DNA of 64,000 nucleotides from Bacillota bacterium (GCA_023408815.1 JAEYJO010000041.1:15397-79396); one strand, 5' to 3'; shown: positions 25,471 to 35,272, numbered from the stretch's first letter. Translations and numbers: made by a program. The notes: generated from the letters alone by a model not told the origin.

Positions 25471-25510
25471 CTGCCACTTTCTACCACTTCACACCACTTT
25501 CTACCACTTT
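25471..25510 (-). promoter_or_regulatory. Four tandem MraZ-binding boxes (10-bp period)
   Basis: On the minus strand four units follow each other exactly: AAAGTGGTAG, AAAGTGGTGT, GAAGTGGTAG, AAAGTGGCAG (25510 down to 25471). AAAGTG repeats at 10-bp spacing are the MraZ box pattern described in Mollicutes, close to the TGGG repeats of other bacteria. They lie just downstream of the promoter and upstream of mraZ, suited to autoregulation. Confidence 0.85.
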
Positions 25511-25517
25511 TAATTTG

Positions 25518-25546
25518 ATTTTATACTAATTATTAATGTTTGACAA
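25518..25546 (-). promoter_or_regulatory. Promoter of the mraZ division cluster
   Basis: TTGTCA (25546-25541), 17 bases, then TAAAAT (25523-25518) on the minus strand. The MraZ boxes begin 8 bases further down, overlapping the expected start site. Confidence 0.65.
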
Positions 25547-25570
25547 GCTACTTTTAAGATTTTCCAATAA

Positions 25571-25606
25571 AAAATGCACTTTTTAGTTCCCTAAAAAGTG
25601 CATTTT
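25571..25606. terminator. Bidirectional terminator after ychF
   Basis: A perfect 16-bp stem (arms at 25571-25586 and 25591-25606) with a TTCC loop; the arms themselves provide A-run and U-run on both strands. It isolates the ychF operon from the mraZ promoter. Confidence 0.9.
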
Positions 25607-25702
25607 TTCGGCATTTTCAACATATTGTGCGAACAAACGTTCTCGATACTAGATATGGTTCCCGGCTTGTGAAAAGAATTTATGCATTACTATTCACAGC
25701 CA

Positions 25703-26800
25703 CTATACATTAAAACGGAATAAAATAACATCTCCATCCTTTACCACATACTCCTTGCCTTCCATTCCCACAAGCCCTTTTTCCCTCGCAGCAGAAAGTG
25801 AGCCCTGCTCTAAAAGGTCTTTATAATTCACCACTTCGGCCTTGATGAATCCTCTCTCGAAATCCGTATGGATCTTTCCTGCGGCCTGAGGTGCTTTCGT
25901 TCCGATCTTAATGGTCCACGCCCTCGTTTCGTCCTCTCCCGATGTTAAGAAACTATGCAGGCCCAAAATATGGTAGCTGGCTCTGATCAGCTTTTCAAGC
26001 CCCGATTCCTTAAGCCCCAGATCCTCTAAGAACATGGCCTTTTCATCCTCATCCAGCTCCGCGATCTCCTGCTCTATCTGGGCACAGATCACGAATACCT
26101 CGCTGCCATTTTTCGCCGCGAATTCTCTCACAGCCGAAACTCCCTGATTATCCGCTCCGTCATTTGCCAGATCTTCCTCCGCCACATTGGCCGCGAAGAT
26201 AACCGGCTTATAGGTAAGCAAATTATAAGAGACAAGCAGATTCAGTTCGTCCTCATCCTCAGACTCGAAGCTGCTGGCAAGCTTGCCTTCTTCCAAATGA
26301 GCCTTGACCTTCTCCAGCAATGCCGTTTCCTTGGCGAGCGTCTTATCCATTTTCGCTCCCTTGCCCGTCTTGGCTATTCTTCTATCCAGAATCTCCATAT
26401 CGGAGAAAATAAGTTCTAAATTTATGGTTTCAATATCCCTTAAAGGATCGACGCTTCCATCCACATGGACTACGTTGGAATCCTCGAAGCACCTTACTAC
26501 ATGTACAACGGCATCCACTTCCCTGATGTTGCTTAAGAACTGATTGCCCAGTCCCTCTCCCTTGGAGGCACCCTTTACCAGGCCTGCGATATCCACGAAT
26601 TCAATGACCGCAGGGGTAACCTTCCTGGACTTATACATATCTCCTAATAATTTCAGTCTTTCATCCGGCACCGTCACAATACCGATATTCGGATCGATCG
26701 TACAAAAGGGGTAGTTTGCGGATTCCGCTCCCGCCTTCGTCAACGAATTAAATAAGGTACTCTTTCCCACATTGGGAAGACCCACGATTCCTAGTTTCAT
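25703..26800 (-). CDS. ychF: Ribosome-binding ATPase YchF/OLA1
   Basis: 365 residues. Obg-family G domain with GLPNVGKSTLFNSLT (about 6-20) and VDIAGLVKGASKGEGLGN; the specificity motif reads NVAEED rather than NKxD, as in YchF, which prefers ATP. A coiled-coil insertion and a C-terminal TGS domain (AAGKIHTDFERGFIKAEVV ... DGDVILFRFNV) complete it. Confidence 0.96.
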   Translation of the reverse strand: MKLGIVGLPNVGKSTLFNSLTKAGAESANYPFCTIDPNIGIVTVPDERLKLLGDMYKSRKVTPAVIEFVDIAGLVKGASKGEGLGNQFLSNIREVDAVVHVVRCFEDSNVVHVDGSVDPLRDIETINLELIFSDMEILDRRIAKTGKGAKMDKTLAKETALLEKVKAHLEEGKLASSFESEDEDELNLLVSYNLLTYKPVIFAANVAEEDLANDGADNQGVSAVREFAAKNGSEVFVICAQIEQEIAELDEDEKAMFLEDLGLKESGLEKLIRASYHILGLHSFLTSGEDETRAWTIKIGTKAPQAAGKIHTDFERGFIKAEVVNYKDLLEQGSLSAAREKGLVGMEGKEYVVKDGDVILFRFNV

Positions 26801-26827
26801 CTTTCTTTTATCTCCTTTTGAAGTTTC

Positions 26828-27730
26828 TCAATATTTCTTTTGTTCCCGCAATTCTTCATACAGCATTTTATAATTATGGTATCTGACAGGACTTATCCTG
26901 CCCTCCTCAAGCGCTTCCTTCACCTTACAGTCCGGCTCACCTATATGGACACAGCCGGCGAACCTACAGCCTTCTTCATATTCTTCGAATTCCGGATAGT
27001 AGTCCTTCAGCTCCTCCTTCTCCATATCGAACAGCTGCAGGGAAGTAAATCCCGGTGTATCCATAATATACGTATCTCCATGCAGGGCAATGATTTCCGA
27101 ATGTCTGGTCGTATGTTTTCCTCTTTCTATCTTCTTGCTGATATCTCCGATTTCCATATTGGCCTTCGGATTCAGTCTATTTATGATAGAGGACTTACCT
27201 ACGCCGCTGGGCCCTGCCACCGCCGTCGTCTTTCCCTCCAGCAGGCTCTTAAGCTCTTTCATCCCTTGCCTTTTTCTGGCACTGACAAACAGCACCCGAT
27301 AGCCGCAGCTTTCATAGGCCCGCCGCAGCTCCTGTTTCTCTTTTTTTGTCGCAATATCCTGTTTATTAAAGCAAATAATGCTGTTAAGACCTTGTTTCTC
27401 CATCATGATGAGAAACCGGTCCAGAAGATTGAAATTAGGCTCCGGCTTCACAATCGCAAAAATTACAAGCGCCTGATCGATATTTGCTACCGCAGGCCGT
27501 ATCAGCTCGTTGCGGCGGGGCAATATCTGCGTGATATTTCCCAGCAACTCCTCCTCATCCAGAACATCCATGCGCACATCGTCGCCGACTAACGGCTTTA
27601 TATTATCCTTACGAAAAACTCCTTTCGCTTTGCACTCATATATTTTGCCTTGTGTATCGGCTTCGTCCTGCACATACACGTAATAAAATCCGGCAATACC
27701 CTTAATAATTTTTCCTTGTATACTATGCAT
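26828..27730 (-). CDS. rsgA: Ribosome small-subunit maturation GTPase RsgA
   Basis: 300 residues. An N-terminal OB fold, then the circularly permuted GTPase with CFNKQDI (G4) before AVAGPSGVGKSSIINRL (G1) and DTPGFTSLQL (G3), and a C-terminal zinc finger (CRFAGCVHIGEPDC). It checks 30S subunit assembly. It follows prkC, as in the prpC-prkC-rsgA order of Bacillus. Confidence 0.96.
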   Translation of the reverse strand: MHSIQGKIIKGIAGFYYVYVQDEADTQGKIYECKAKGVFRKDNIKPLVGDDVRMDVLDEEELLGNITQILPRRNELIRPAVANIDQALVIFAIVKPEPNFNLLDRFLIMMEKQGLNSIICFNKQDIATKKEKQELRRAYESCGYRVLFVSARKRQGMKELKSLLEGKTTAVAGPSGVGKSSIINRLNPKANMEIGDISKKIERGKHTTRHSEIIALHGDTYIMDTPGFTSLQLFDMEKEELKDYYPEFEEYEEGCRFAGCVHIGEPDCKVKEALEEGRISPVRYHNYKMLYEELREQKKY

Positions 27731-27747
27731 ACTCTTTTTTCCTTAGG

Positions 27748-29895
27748 CTAAGATTCCGGCGTAAATTGAATTTCTCTCGTTAGCGTCTTCTGGGTAGAAG
27801 TTCCTTCTGTGGTGGTCACTTCTCCCGTATCAGGATTCGTCACCGTCTGTGCATCGGTTGTTACCGTATACGTGAAGGTAATCGTTCCCGTTCCCGATTT
27901 GATTCCCGTATAGTTGACCGATATCGGGAACGGGAATGATGTTGTATTCGTATTTAAAAGCTGGATTCCATCTGCCGTATCCACTGTAACCGTAACACTC
28001 AGCCCGTCTCTGTATTCGGGGTCTTCCTCCGCCGTAGGCGCCTGTATGCTTCCGCTATAGCTGTAAGTTGACTGCTTCGGTCCGAGACTTACTTTTAAAT
28101 CGATAGCTGTTCCGCTGTCCACATAAGAACCTACGGAATAGCTCTGATAGCATACGAGCCCGGTTAAGGAGGCGTCATCGTTATTTACCTCAGATACGCT
28201 TCCTACCTTTAAGCCCGCCTCAGTCAGTGTCGCCATGGCGTCCATTTCCGATACCCCGACCAGATTAGGCACCCTGATTTTGTTATCCTCCGGGCCCTGG
28301 CTGATACGTATCGTAACTGCGGAACCGCTGGGCGCTTTCGTTCCTCCCTCCGGCGTCTGGGAAATGACATTCCCCTTGGCCACCTGTGCATCGTAGCTCT
28401 CCGTCTTGTTTACGGTAAAACCCTTTCCTTCCAGGTTCGCCACCGCTTCGGCCGTGGATTTCCCCACGATATCCGGCACTTCTATACCGCTTGTTCCCGA
28501 ATTGACCGTAAGAATGATTTCTGTGCTGGAATCCACCATCTGACCGATGCCGACATTACATTCCAGTACCAGACCTTCATCATATTGAGAATCTTCTTTG
28601 TAGGTAATTTCCGGTGTTAGGCCCAATTCCAAAAGCTCTGCCTTGACTTCCTCGATCTGACGTCCCACTACTTTAGGCATCTCTACCTTGCCGGACTCCT
28701 CCTGCGTCTCCTCGCCTTCCGAACCTCCAAAGGGCAGGATTCCCAGAGTCTTTCCAACAAGGAACAGTACGATAAATCCGATAATAAGGGCAGCCGCAAT
28801 AGCGAGTACGGTAGTAATACGTTCCATCTTGGAATCGTATTCTTCCTCTTCATCGTCCTCATCCTCCATATCATCGATATCCTCGTCTTCTTCCTCCTCG
28901 TCCTCGTCTTCCTCCTCATAGATTGGACGGACATTCTTGTTCTTCTTAAGGCGAAGCTCCTCTTCCATGGAATCCCTTCTGTCGGACTGCTTTTTAATTT
29001 GCACCATATCCTTATCAGTAATCATCCTTGTGGACGCTTCTTCATTGGGATTGACAATTTTAACAAAGTCCTCATCGGGATTGATCAATGACTGCTTCAA
29101 GTCCGCAATCAGGTTTCCCATAGACTGATATCTTCGATCCGGACTTTTCTGGCAGCATTTAAATACGATCTGCTCGACGCTGACCGGTATCTCTGAGATA
29201 TATTCTCTTGGTGACGGCAGCGGCTCCTGTATATGCTTGATGGCTATCGCTACCGTTGTCTCCCCATTAAAAGGAACCCTTCCGGTAAGCATTTCGAACA
29301 TAGTAATACCCAGAGAATAAATATCGCTCTTCTCGTCGCTGTATCCTCCTCTGGCCTGTTCCGGCGAAGTGTAGTGAACGGAGCCCATGACATTGGATGT
29401 AATCGTATTGCTGGTCGCGGCCTTTGCAATGCCGAAATCAGTTACCTTAACCTTGCCCTCCTTGGAAATAATAATATTTTGAGGCTTGATATCCCTGTGG
29501 ATAATATGGTTTTTATGTGCGGCTTCTATTCCCATGGAAACCTGAATGGCAATACTAACAGCCTCTTTTACGGAGAGGCGCGCTTTCTTTTCGATGTACT
29601 GCTTTAACGTAATGCCTTCTACAAGTTCCATAACGATGTAATAAATACCGTTTTCCTCGCCCACGTCGTATACGTTTACGATATTAGGGTGCATGAGTCC
29701 GGCTGCAGCCTGAGCCTCTACCCGAAACTTGGAAACAAAATTCGCATTTTCAGAGAATTCCTGCTTCAGTACCTTAATTGCCACATTTCTGTTCAGCTTA
29801 TGATCTTTCGCCTTGTATACATCCGACATTCCGCCGGTTCCAATTTTTTCCAGTATTTCATACCGGTCACCGATTATCATTCCAATTTTAATCAT
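27748..29895 (-). CDS. prkC: PASTA-domain Ser/Thr protein kinase PrkC/Stk1
   Basis: Start at 29895 (MIKIGMIIGDRYEI), overlapping the prpC stop by 8 bases, with GAGGTGG just upstream; 715 residues. Kinase domain about 8-275 with GTGGMSDVYKA, the Lys in VAIKVL, HRDIKPQN and DFGIA. A very acidic juxtamembrane stretch (about 325-360) precedes one membrane helix (about 365-390). Three PASTA repeats (about 405-470, 472-540, 541-610; VPKVVG, VPDIVG, VPNLVG) bind muropeptides or lipid II. The last 110 residues form an extra beta-rich extracellular domain. It senses wall fragments and acts in growth and spore germination. Confidence 0.96.
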   Translation of the reverse strand: MIKIGMIIGDRYEILEKIGTGGMSDVYKAKDHKLNRNVAIKVLKQEFSENANFVSKFRVEAQAAAGLMHPNIVNVYDVGEENGIYYIVMELVEGITLKQYIEKKARLSVKEAVSIAIQVSMGIEAAHKNHIIHRDIKPQNIIISKEGKVKVTDFGIAKAATSNTITSNVMGSVHYTSPEQARGGYSDEKSDIYSLGITMFEMLTGRVPFNGETTVAIAIKHIQEPLPSPREYISEIPVSVEQIVFKCCQKSPDRRYQSMGNLIADLKQSLINPDEDFVKIVNPNEEASTRMITDKDMVQIKKQSDRRDSMEEELRLKKNKNVRPIYEEEDEDEEEEDEDIDDMEDEDDEEEEYDSKMERITTVLAIAAALIIGFIVLFLVGKTLGILPFGGSEGEETQEESGKVEMPKVVGRQIEEVKAELLELGLTPEITYKEDSQYDEGLVLECNVGIGQMVDSSTEIILTVNSGTSGIEVPDIVGKSTAEAVANLEGKGFTVNKTESYDAQVAKGNVISQTPEGGTKAPSGSAVTIRISQGPEDNKIRVPNLVGVSEMDAMATLTEAGLKVGSVSEVNNDDASLTGLVCYQSYSVGSYVDSGTAIDLKVSLGPKQSTYSYSGSIQAPTAEEDPEYRDGLSVTVTVDTADGIQLLNTNTTSFPFPISVNYTGIKSGTGTITFTYTVTTDAQTVTNPDTGEVTTTEGTSTQKTLTREIQFTPES

Positions 29896-30640
29896 TTTCC
29901 ACCTCGTCTGCAAACGGTTCGATAATAATTACTGCAATATTATCCTTACCGCCGTTATTATTGGCCGCCATAACCAATTCTTCCGCTTTTTCCTCTACGC
30001 TTCCTGGCGAGCCCAAAATCATTCGGATTTCTCCGTCCTCCAGCATATTGGTCAATCCATCCGAACACATTAACACAATATCGCCGGGCATGAGCTCTAC
30101 GTTAAAAAAGTCCACCTCTACAGTATCTTTGGCACCAATCGCTCTGGTGATTATATTTTTATCCGGGTGACTTCTCGCCGACTCTCTGTCGATGCCCCCC
30201 ATTCGGACCATCTCCTCTACCAAGGAATGATCCCTTGTAATCTGTTCAATTTTTCTGTCGCTTACTACATACAGCCTGCTGTCTCCTACATTGGCGACCT
30301 CCAGATATTTGCCGTTCAAGCACGTAGCCGCCACTACCGTAGTTCCCATTCCTGCAAGAGCCTCCTCTTCCTCGGCCTTTTTCCTGATATGCTCGTTGGC
30401 CGCCTCGATGGCTTTACCTAGTATTTTAACCGGGCTTTTTTCGAAGGAACGCTCTATTTCTTCCCGCATGGTTTCTACCGTATATTTGGAAGCGTAGTCC
30501 CCTGCATTATGTCCGCCCATTCCGTCTGCAACGATAAATATATTCGGGAGATTTCCTACGGGAGTGTCGGATACAAATACATAATCCTGATTTAATTTTC
30601 TCTTTTTTCCAATATCCGTAACGGAAAACGTCTTTAACAC
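29888..30640 (-). CDS. prpC: PP2C-family Ser/Thr phosphatase PrpC
   Basis: 250 residues with the PPM metal sites: ADGMGGHNAGDYAS (about 37-50), VANVGDSRLYV, VLMCSDGLTNML and GGKDNIAVI near the end. It reverses PrkC phosphorylation and is co-translated with it. Confidence 0.96.
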   Translation of the reverse strand: MLKTFSVTDIGKKRKLNQDYVFVSDTPVGNLPNIFIVADGMGGHNAGDYASKYTVETMREEIERSFEKSPVKILGKAIEAANEHIRKKAEEEEALAGMGTTVVAATCLNGKYLEVANVGDSRLYVVSDRKIEQITRDHSLVEEMVRMGGIDRESARSHPDKNIITRAIGAKDTVEVDFFNVELMPGDIVLMCSDGLTNMLEDGEIRMILGSPGSVEEKAEELVMAANNNGGKDNIAVIIIEPFADEVEND

Positions 30641-30658
30641 CTTAAAAACCTCCTGTAT

Positions 30659-31690
30659 CTATTGATGAATGACCTTTCGGCGAAGCTGCCCGCAGGCTCC
30701 ATCAATATCTCTGCCCATTTCCCTTCTTATAGTAACATTTATTCCGTTTTTTTCAAGTTTATTTTTAAATGCCATCGCTTTCTCATGGGTACTGGACACA
30801 TAATCCCGTTCTTTTATGGGATTTACCGGAATGAGATTGACATGACAGTTTAAGTGCCTTATGAGCGCTATTAGCTCTCTCGCATCCTCATCCGTATCGT
30901 TTATGCCCCCTACAAGACTGTATTCAAAAGTAATCCTTCTTCCAGTCTTCTCAAAATAGTATGCACAAGCCTCTATCAGTTCATCCAGCCCATACCGGTT
31001 CGCGATGGGCATAAGCCTTTTCCGTTTCTCATCAGTAGTCGCATGAAGGGACAGCGCCAGCGTAATCTGCAGCTTTTCCTCCGCAAGCTCCCGTATTCTG
31101 GGCACGATGCCGCAAGTAGAAACTGTAATATTTCTCTGGCTGATATTTAAACCATCCTCGTCTGTAAGCAACCTTATAAATCGCAGCACGTTGTCGTAGT
31201 TATCCATGGGCTCCCCCGTCCCCATCACCACCACGTTAGAGACCTTCTCTCCCGTCAGCCGCGTTATGGCATAAATCTGATCCAACATCTCCGAAGGAGT
31301 AAGGGAACGTTCCAGTCCATCCAAGGTAGAAGCACAGAAAGTACAGCCCATCCGGCAGCCCACCTGTGAAGAAATACAGACAGAGTTTCCGTGCTTGTAC
31401 TTCATCCATACGCTCTCTACCATATTTCCGTCTTCCAGCTCAAAAAGAAATTTTTTCGTACCGTCAACTCTGGATTCTTGCACTGTCACTTCCTTTAAAT
31501 CGGTAAAGTAATAATTTTCCTCACACTTTCTCTTCAATTCTTTTGATATATTTGTCATATCATCAAAGCATCTAACGAGCTTTACATGCATCCATTCATA
31601 AAGTTGTCCGGCGCGGAATGATTTCTCTCCCATGCCTGCCAAATCCTCTTTCAGCTCGGAAAGTGTCATTGATTTTATATCTTTCTTCAT
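30659..31690 (-). CDS. rlmN: 23S rRNA/tRNA adenine-C2 methyltransferase RlmN
   Basis: Start at the ATG 31690 with AGAGGAAGG upstream; 343 residues. The radical-SAM cluster CRMGCTFCAST is near residue 113 and the second catalytic Cys lies in DGACGQLRRK near the C-terminus. GTGEPMDNYDNV and the Ser/Thr-rich NITVSTCG are as in RlmN. It methylates A2503 of 23S rRNA. Confidence 0.95.
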   Translation of the reverse strand: MKKDIKSMTLSELKEDLAGMGEKSFRAGQLYEWMHVKLVRCFDDMTNISKELKRKCEENYYFTDLKEVTVQESRVDGTKKFLFELEDGNMVESVWMKYKHGNSVCISSQVGCRMGCTFCASTLDGLERSLTPSEMLDQIYAITRLTGEKVSNVVVMGTGEPMDNYDNVLRFIRLLTDEDGLNISQRNITVSTCGIVPRIRELAEEKLQITLALSLHATTDEKRKRLMPIANRYGLDELIEACAYYFEKTGRRITFEYSLVGGINDTDEDARELIALIRHLNCHVNLIPVNPIKERDYVSSTHEKAMAFKNKLEKNGINVTIRREMGRDIDGACGQLRRKVIHQ

Positions 31691-31711
31691 AACCTTCCTC
31701 TTCAAAACCTT

Positions 31712-33010
31712 TCATACATGCCGTTTGAATCTCGCAATGAAGAATCCGTCCGTCTCGTCAAGCCCCGGTAAAAGCTGTTTAGAATCGATAAACTCAAAAG
31801 GATGATTATGGGCGAACCACTCCGCCACCCTTTCGTTTTCTTCTTTGTGAATTGTACATGTGCTATAAATAAGTACTCCGCCCGGCTTAACGTACTGCCA
31901 TACGGCACTCAGTATTTTCTTCTGCAATAAAGGAAGCTCCTGCAGCGCTTCTTTCGTTATGTTATATTTAATATCCCGTTTCTTTCCCACAATACCCAAT
32001 CCCGAACAAGGCAGATCTGCCAGGACCACATCCGCCTTTTCGTTCAGCGTCTCGTCATAAACTGTAGCATCATAAGCCTCTGTCATTATATTAGCAAGGC
32101 CCTGGCGCTGTATATTCTCTTCGATGAGCGCCGTCTTATCCTCCGTCAGGTCTCTGGCCAGAACTCTTCCGCTGCCCTTCAGCTTGAGCGCTGCATGAGT
32201 GGCCTTTCCTCCCGGAGCGGCACACACATCGAGAATGAAATCGTCTTCTTTTATCCCCGCATTCTCCACACAGAGCATGGAGCTTACGTCCTGTACGGTA
32301 AGCAGCCCTTCCTCAAAGCCCGGAATACTCCTCACCCCGTCCAAGTGTTCAAGCTCATAGGCATAAGGCAGATAAGGATGTTGCCTTATCTTTATTTCTG
32401 TTTCTCCGATTCTCTTTAAAAGATCCTCTTTCTCTGCCTCGCTCATGGTCTCCTTTAATCGGACCGTTACCGGACGGACAGCGAGCATCGCCTGAAGCAT
32501 TTTTTCCGTCTGCGCTATGCCGTAGTCCTCCATCCACATGGAAATAACGAATTCAGGCATGGAATACCACACCGACAAATATTCCGCTTTATTCTTCTCC
32601 TTATCGGGATAGGATATTTCTGCCTTCTGTCTCGCAATGTTACGAAGAACACCGTTGATAAAGCCCTTTAACGACTGAAATTTCCTTTTGTTTGCTAACT
32701 TTACCGCCTCGTTACAGACGGCTGAGTCGGGAACCCCGTCCATAAACAGTATTTGATATACGCTCATGCGAAGAAGGTTTCGAATGAGCGGCTTCATTTT
32801 TTTTACCGGAACCTTGGAATAACTGTCCAGGATATAATCTATCTGTATCCGTCTCTCAAGCGTTCCTTCCGTTACCCTTTTTATAAACGCTTTTTCCTGT
32901 GCCGTCAGATAATCGTATTTATCCAGTACATTTCTCATTAAAATATGGCTGTAGGTTTTTTCCTTTTCTATCTCTAACAGCATATCCAGAATCAGTTCTC
33001 TTATATTCAT
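31712..33010 (-). CDS. rsmB: 16S rRNA m5C967 methyltransferase RsmB
   Basis: 432 residues. An N-terminal NusB-like RNA-binding domain (about 1-130) is joined to an RsmB/NOP methyltransferase with LDVCAAPGGKATHAA, the catalytic DLPCSGLGIVGKK and the second Cys in YSTCTIHKEENE. Confidence 0.95.
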   Translation of the reverse strand: MNIRELILDMLLEIEKEKTYSHILMRNVLDKYDYLTAQEKAFIKRVTEGTLERRIQIDYILDSYSKVPVKKMKPLIRNLLRMSVYQILFMDGVPDSAVCNEAVKLANKRKFQSLKGFINGVLRNIARQKAEISYPDKEKNKAEYLSVWYSMPEFVISMWMEDYGIAQTEKMLQAMLAVRPVTVRLKETMSEAEKEDLLKRIGETEIKIRQHPYLPYAYELEHLDGVRSIPGFEEGLLTVQDVSSMLCVENAGIKEDDFILDVCAAPGGKATHAALKLKGSGRVLARDLTEDKTALIEENIQRQGLANIMTEAYDATVYDETLNEKADVVLADLPCSGLGIVGKKRDIKYNITKEALQELPLLQKKILSAVWQYVKPGGVLIYSTCTIHKEENERVAEWFAHNHPFEFIDSKQLLPGLDETDGFFIARFKRHV

Positions 33011-33030
33011 AAAAATTATCCTTCCGGTTA

Positions 33031-33738
33031 TCAGTCGTCGCTGCTTCTGTTTCCGAACAGAAGCAGCAGACGAAGAAACTGTAACAGCGAGGACGCCACG
33101 CCAGCCACATAGGTGAGTGCTGCCGCGCTTAAGACCTTCTTACAGCTGGCCGTTTCCTCTCCTCCGGTGATTCCATAGTCCTGAAGCATCACAAGCGCTC
33201 TGGAAGAGGCATTGTATTCCACTGGAAGGGTAACGATCTGAAACAATATCGCTATAGCAAATACCCATATTCCTACCTGAACGAGGGTGGAATACATTCC
33301 GAGTATCACACCCAGAAGAATAAGAGGGATACTCAGCGTAGAACTGATATTTGCAATAGGGGCAAGCGCATTACGAAATCGTATCGGTATATATTCCTCC
33401 TTATGCTGCACGGCGTGTCCGCATTCGTGCGCCGCCACGCCTAAAGCCGCAATAGAGGAAGATCCATAGGTGCGGTCCGACAGCCTGAGAACCTTATTCT
33501 TAGGGTCGTAATGATCGGTGAGATTCCCTGCTACACGTTCGATTCTCACATCGTGAATCCCGGAATAGCTAAGGATTCTCGCCGCCGCTTCGGCTCCGGT
33601 CATTCCGCTCTTGCTCCGTATCTTTTCATACTTGTTATAAGTGCTGTTCAATCTGCTGCTTGCCGCAATACACAAAATCGCTCCAATCAGCACAAGAATA
33701 TAAGTAGGGTCCATATAATATCCGTAATATCCATACAT
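33031..33738 (-). CDS. Membrane zinc metallopeptidase (YugP family)
   Basis: Start at 33738 (MYGYYGYYMDPTYILV) with GGAGG 8 bases upstream; 235 residues. A membrane helix at about 9-26, then GVAAHECGHAVQH (HExxH zinc site, about 116-128), and further helices at about 145-200. YugP proteins are integral membrane neutral zinc peptidases, often next to rsmB and fmt; substrates are unknown. Confidence 0.9.
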   Translation of the reverse strand: MYGYYGYYMDPTYILVLIGAILCIAASSRLNSTYNKYEKIRSKSGMTGAEAAARILSYSGIHDVRIERVAGNLTDHYDPKNKVLRLSDRTYGSSSIAALGVAAHECGHAVQHKEEYIPIRFRNALAPIANISSTLSIPLILLGVILGMYSTLVQVGIWVFAIAILFQIVTLPVEYNASSRALVMLQDYGITGGEETASCKKVLSAAALTYVAGVASSLLQFLRLLLLFGNRSSDD

Positions 33739-33764
33739 AAACATCAACCTCCGTATTTATTTAA

Positions 33765-33830
33765 GTGAAGTGAACTTCAGCAGATGAAGCGAACCTCACT
33801 AGGTGAAGCTTGCTTCACCTTTCTCATCTG
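33765..33830. repeat. TGAAG-rich palindromic stretch between fmt and the zinc peptidase gene
   Basis: AGGTGAAGC (33801-33809) and GCTTCACCT (33812-33820) form a perfect 9-bp stem, enclosed by CAGATGA/TCATCTG (33781-33787, 33824-33830). Several more GTGAAG/CTTCA copies precede it. The fmt stop codon is part of the outer arm. It may end or stabilise the fmt transcript; there is no U-run. Confidence 0.5.
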
Positions 33831-34774
33831 CCAAGTATCGTGTCCGGCTTCAGTGCATATCCGAGTAAAAAATCCTTTACACTCATCCTCTTTTTTCCCT
33901 CGAGCTGCACCTGTGTTACCTTCAATTCCCCTTTTCCCGTTTTCACATAAAAAGCGTCCTTTTCCACCTTCGTCACAGTACCTGTCTGCGCCGGTACCTC
34001 TTCCAGCTCCCTGGGCTCCGCTTCCCATATTTTCAAAGTCTTGCTGTCATAATAAGTATACGCGCTTGGCCACGGATTCAGTCCTCTGATGAGCCTGTCG
34101 ATAACCAAAGCCTCTTTCGTCCAGTCGATGTGCCCTTGGGATTTCTTAAGCACCGTCACATATGTGGCGTCTTCCTCCTTCTGCTTTTCCGGAATCAGCA
34201 TTCCATCCTCTATCAGAGGAAGCGCCTGCACAATGAGCTTCGCTCCCGCTTCACACAACTTATCGTATAAGGATTCTCCAGTTTCCTTTTCCGAAATAGG
34301 TACCGTACATTTCATAAGCATATCACCGGTATCTATCCCCTTGTCCATCCGCATAATCGTAATACCGGTTTCATTTTCTCCGTTTAGAATCGCCCATTGA
34401 ATCGGTGCGGCTCCCCGGTACTTGGGAAGAAGGGAAGCATGAATGTTGACGCAGCCATATCTCGGCATATGCAATATTTCTTCCGACAATATCTGTCCAA
34501 ATGCGGCTACCACAAAAATATCCGCTTCGTATTTTCTAAGCTCCTCCACCGCCTCCGGTGCCTTTACTTTAACCGGCTGGAAAACGGGAATGCCATATTT
34601 CAGTGCGCACTGCTTTACCGGCGGCATCTGTAATTCCGGAATATTCTTATCCTTCCCTCTCCCCTTGGGCTTATCAGGCTGCGTCACCACCGCGGCAACC
34701 TGATGTCCTGCGCCCACGATGGCTTCCAAGGATCCCACCGCATAATCGGGAGTTCCCATAAAAACTATTTTCAT
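33824..34774 (-). CDS. fmt: Methionyl-tRNA formyltransferase Fmt
   Basis: 316 residues. Formyl-folate site: FGQILSEEIL, NIHASLLPKYRGAAPIQWAI and GITIMRMDKGIDTGD with the catalytic Asn-His-Asp. Its start overlaps the def stop by 4 bases (ATGA). It formylates the initiator Met-tRNA. Confidence 0.97.
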   Translation of the reverse strand: MKIVFMGTPDYAVGSLEAIVGAGHQVAAVVTQPDKPKGRGKDKNIPELQMPPVKQCALKYGIPVFQPVKVKAPEAVEELRKYEADIFVVAAFGQILSEEILHMPRYGCVNIHASLLPKYRGAAPIQWAILNGENETGITIMRMDKGIDTGDMLMKCTVPISEKETGESLYDKLCEAGAKLIVQALPLIEDGMLIPEKQKEEDATYVTVLKKSQGHIDWTKEALVIDRLIRGLNPWPSAYTYYDSKTLKIWEAEPRELEEVPAQTGTVTKVEKDAFYVKTGKGELKVTQVQLEGKKRMSVKDFLLGYALKPDTILGR

Positions 34775-35256
34775 TCCTCATCCTCCAAATCCAGATCGGA
34801 AGCATCCAGCAGCTCTCCCTCTACTTTATCAACATAGAGCTGACCGTCCAGATGGTCCAGCTCATGGCAGATAGCACGTGCCAAAAGTTCCGTTCCCTCG
34901 ATTTCATAAGATTCCATGTTTTCATTTAAAGCTACAGCCTTCACATAGTTTGGCCTCGTAACTATTCCCGTCTTGCCCGGAACGCTAAGACATGCCTCGC
35001 TGCCCGTCTGCTCGCCGCTCATCTCTACGATTCGCGGATTAATGAGGACATAGGGATCCTCTCCCGTCACATCAATTACAACGATTCTTTTTAATATACC
35101 CACCTGTGGTGCCGCAAGTCCCACGCCGTAAGCTTCATACATGGTATCGAACATGTCGTCGATGAGCTCTCTGATGCGGGGCGTCATTTCCTTTACCTCT
35201 TTACATTTTTTTGTTAATACGTCATCTCCAATTTCTCTTATGTTTCTGATTGCCAT
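34771..35256 (-). CDS. def: Peptide deformylase
   Basis: 161 residues. All three motifs are present: GVGLAAPQVG, EACLSVPG (Cys metal ligand) and CHELDHLDG (HExxH). The Ala in EACLSVP replaces the usual Gly, a small variation. It removes the formyl group placed by Fmt and is coupled to fmt. Confidence 0.96.
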   Translation of the reverse strand: MAIRNIREIGDDVLTKKCKEVKEMTPRIRELIDDMFDTMYEAYGVGLAAPQVGILKRIVVIDVTGEDPYVLINPRIVEMSGEQTGSEACLSVPGKTGIVTRPNYVKAVALNENMESYEIEGTELLARAICHELDHLDGQLYVDKVEGELLDASDLDLEDEE

Positions 35257-35272
35257 CGTTATTTCATCCTTT

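Noticed and set aside
25471..25510. CRISPR array
   Set aside because: The 10-bp repeats are contiguous with no spacers and match MraZ boxes instead.
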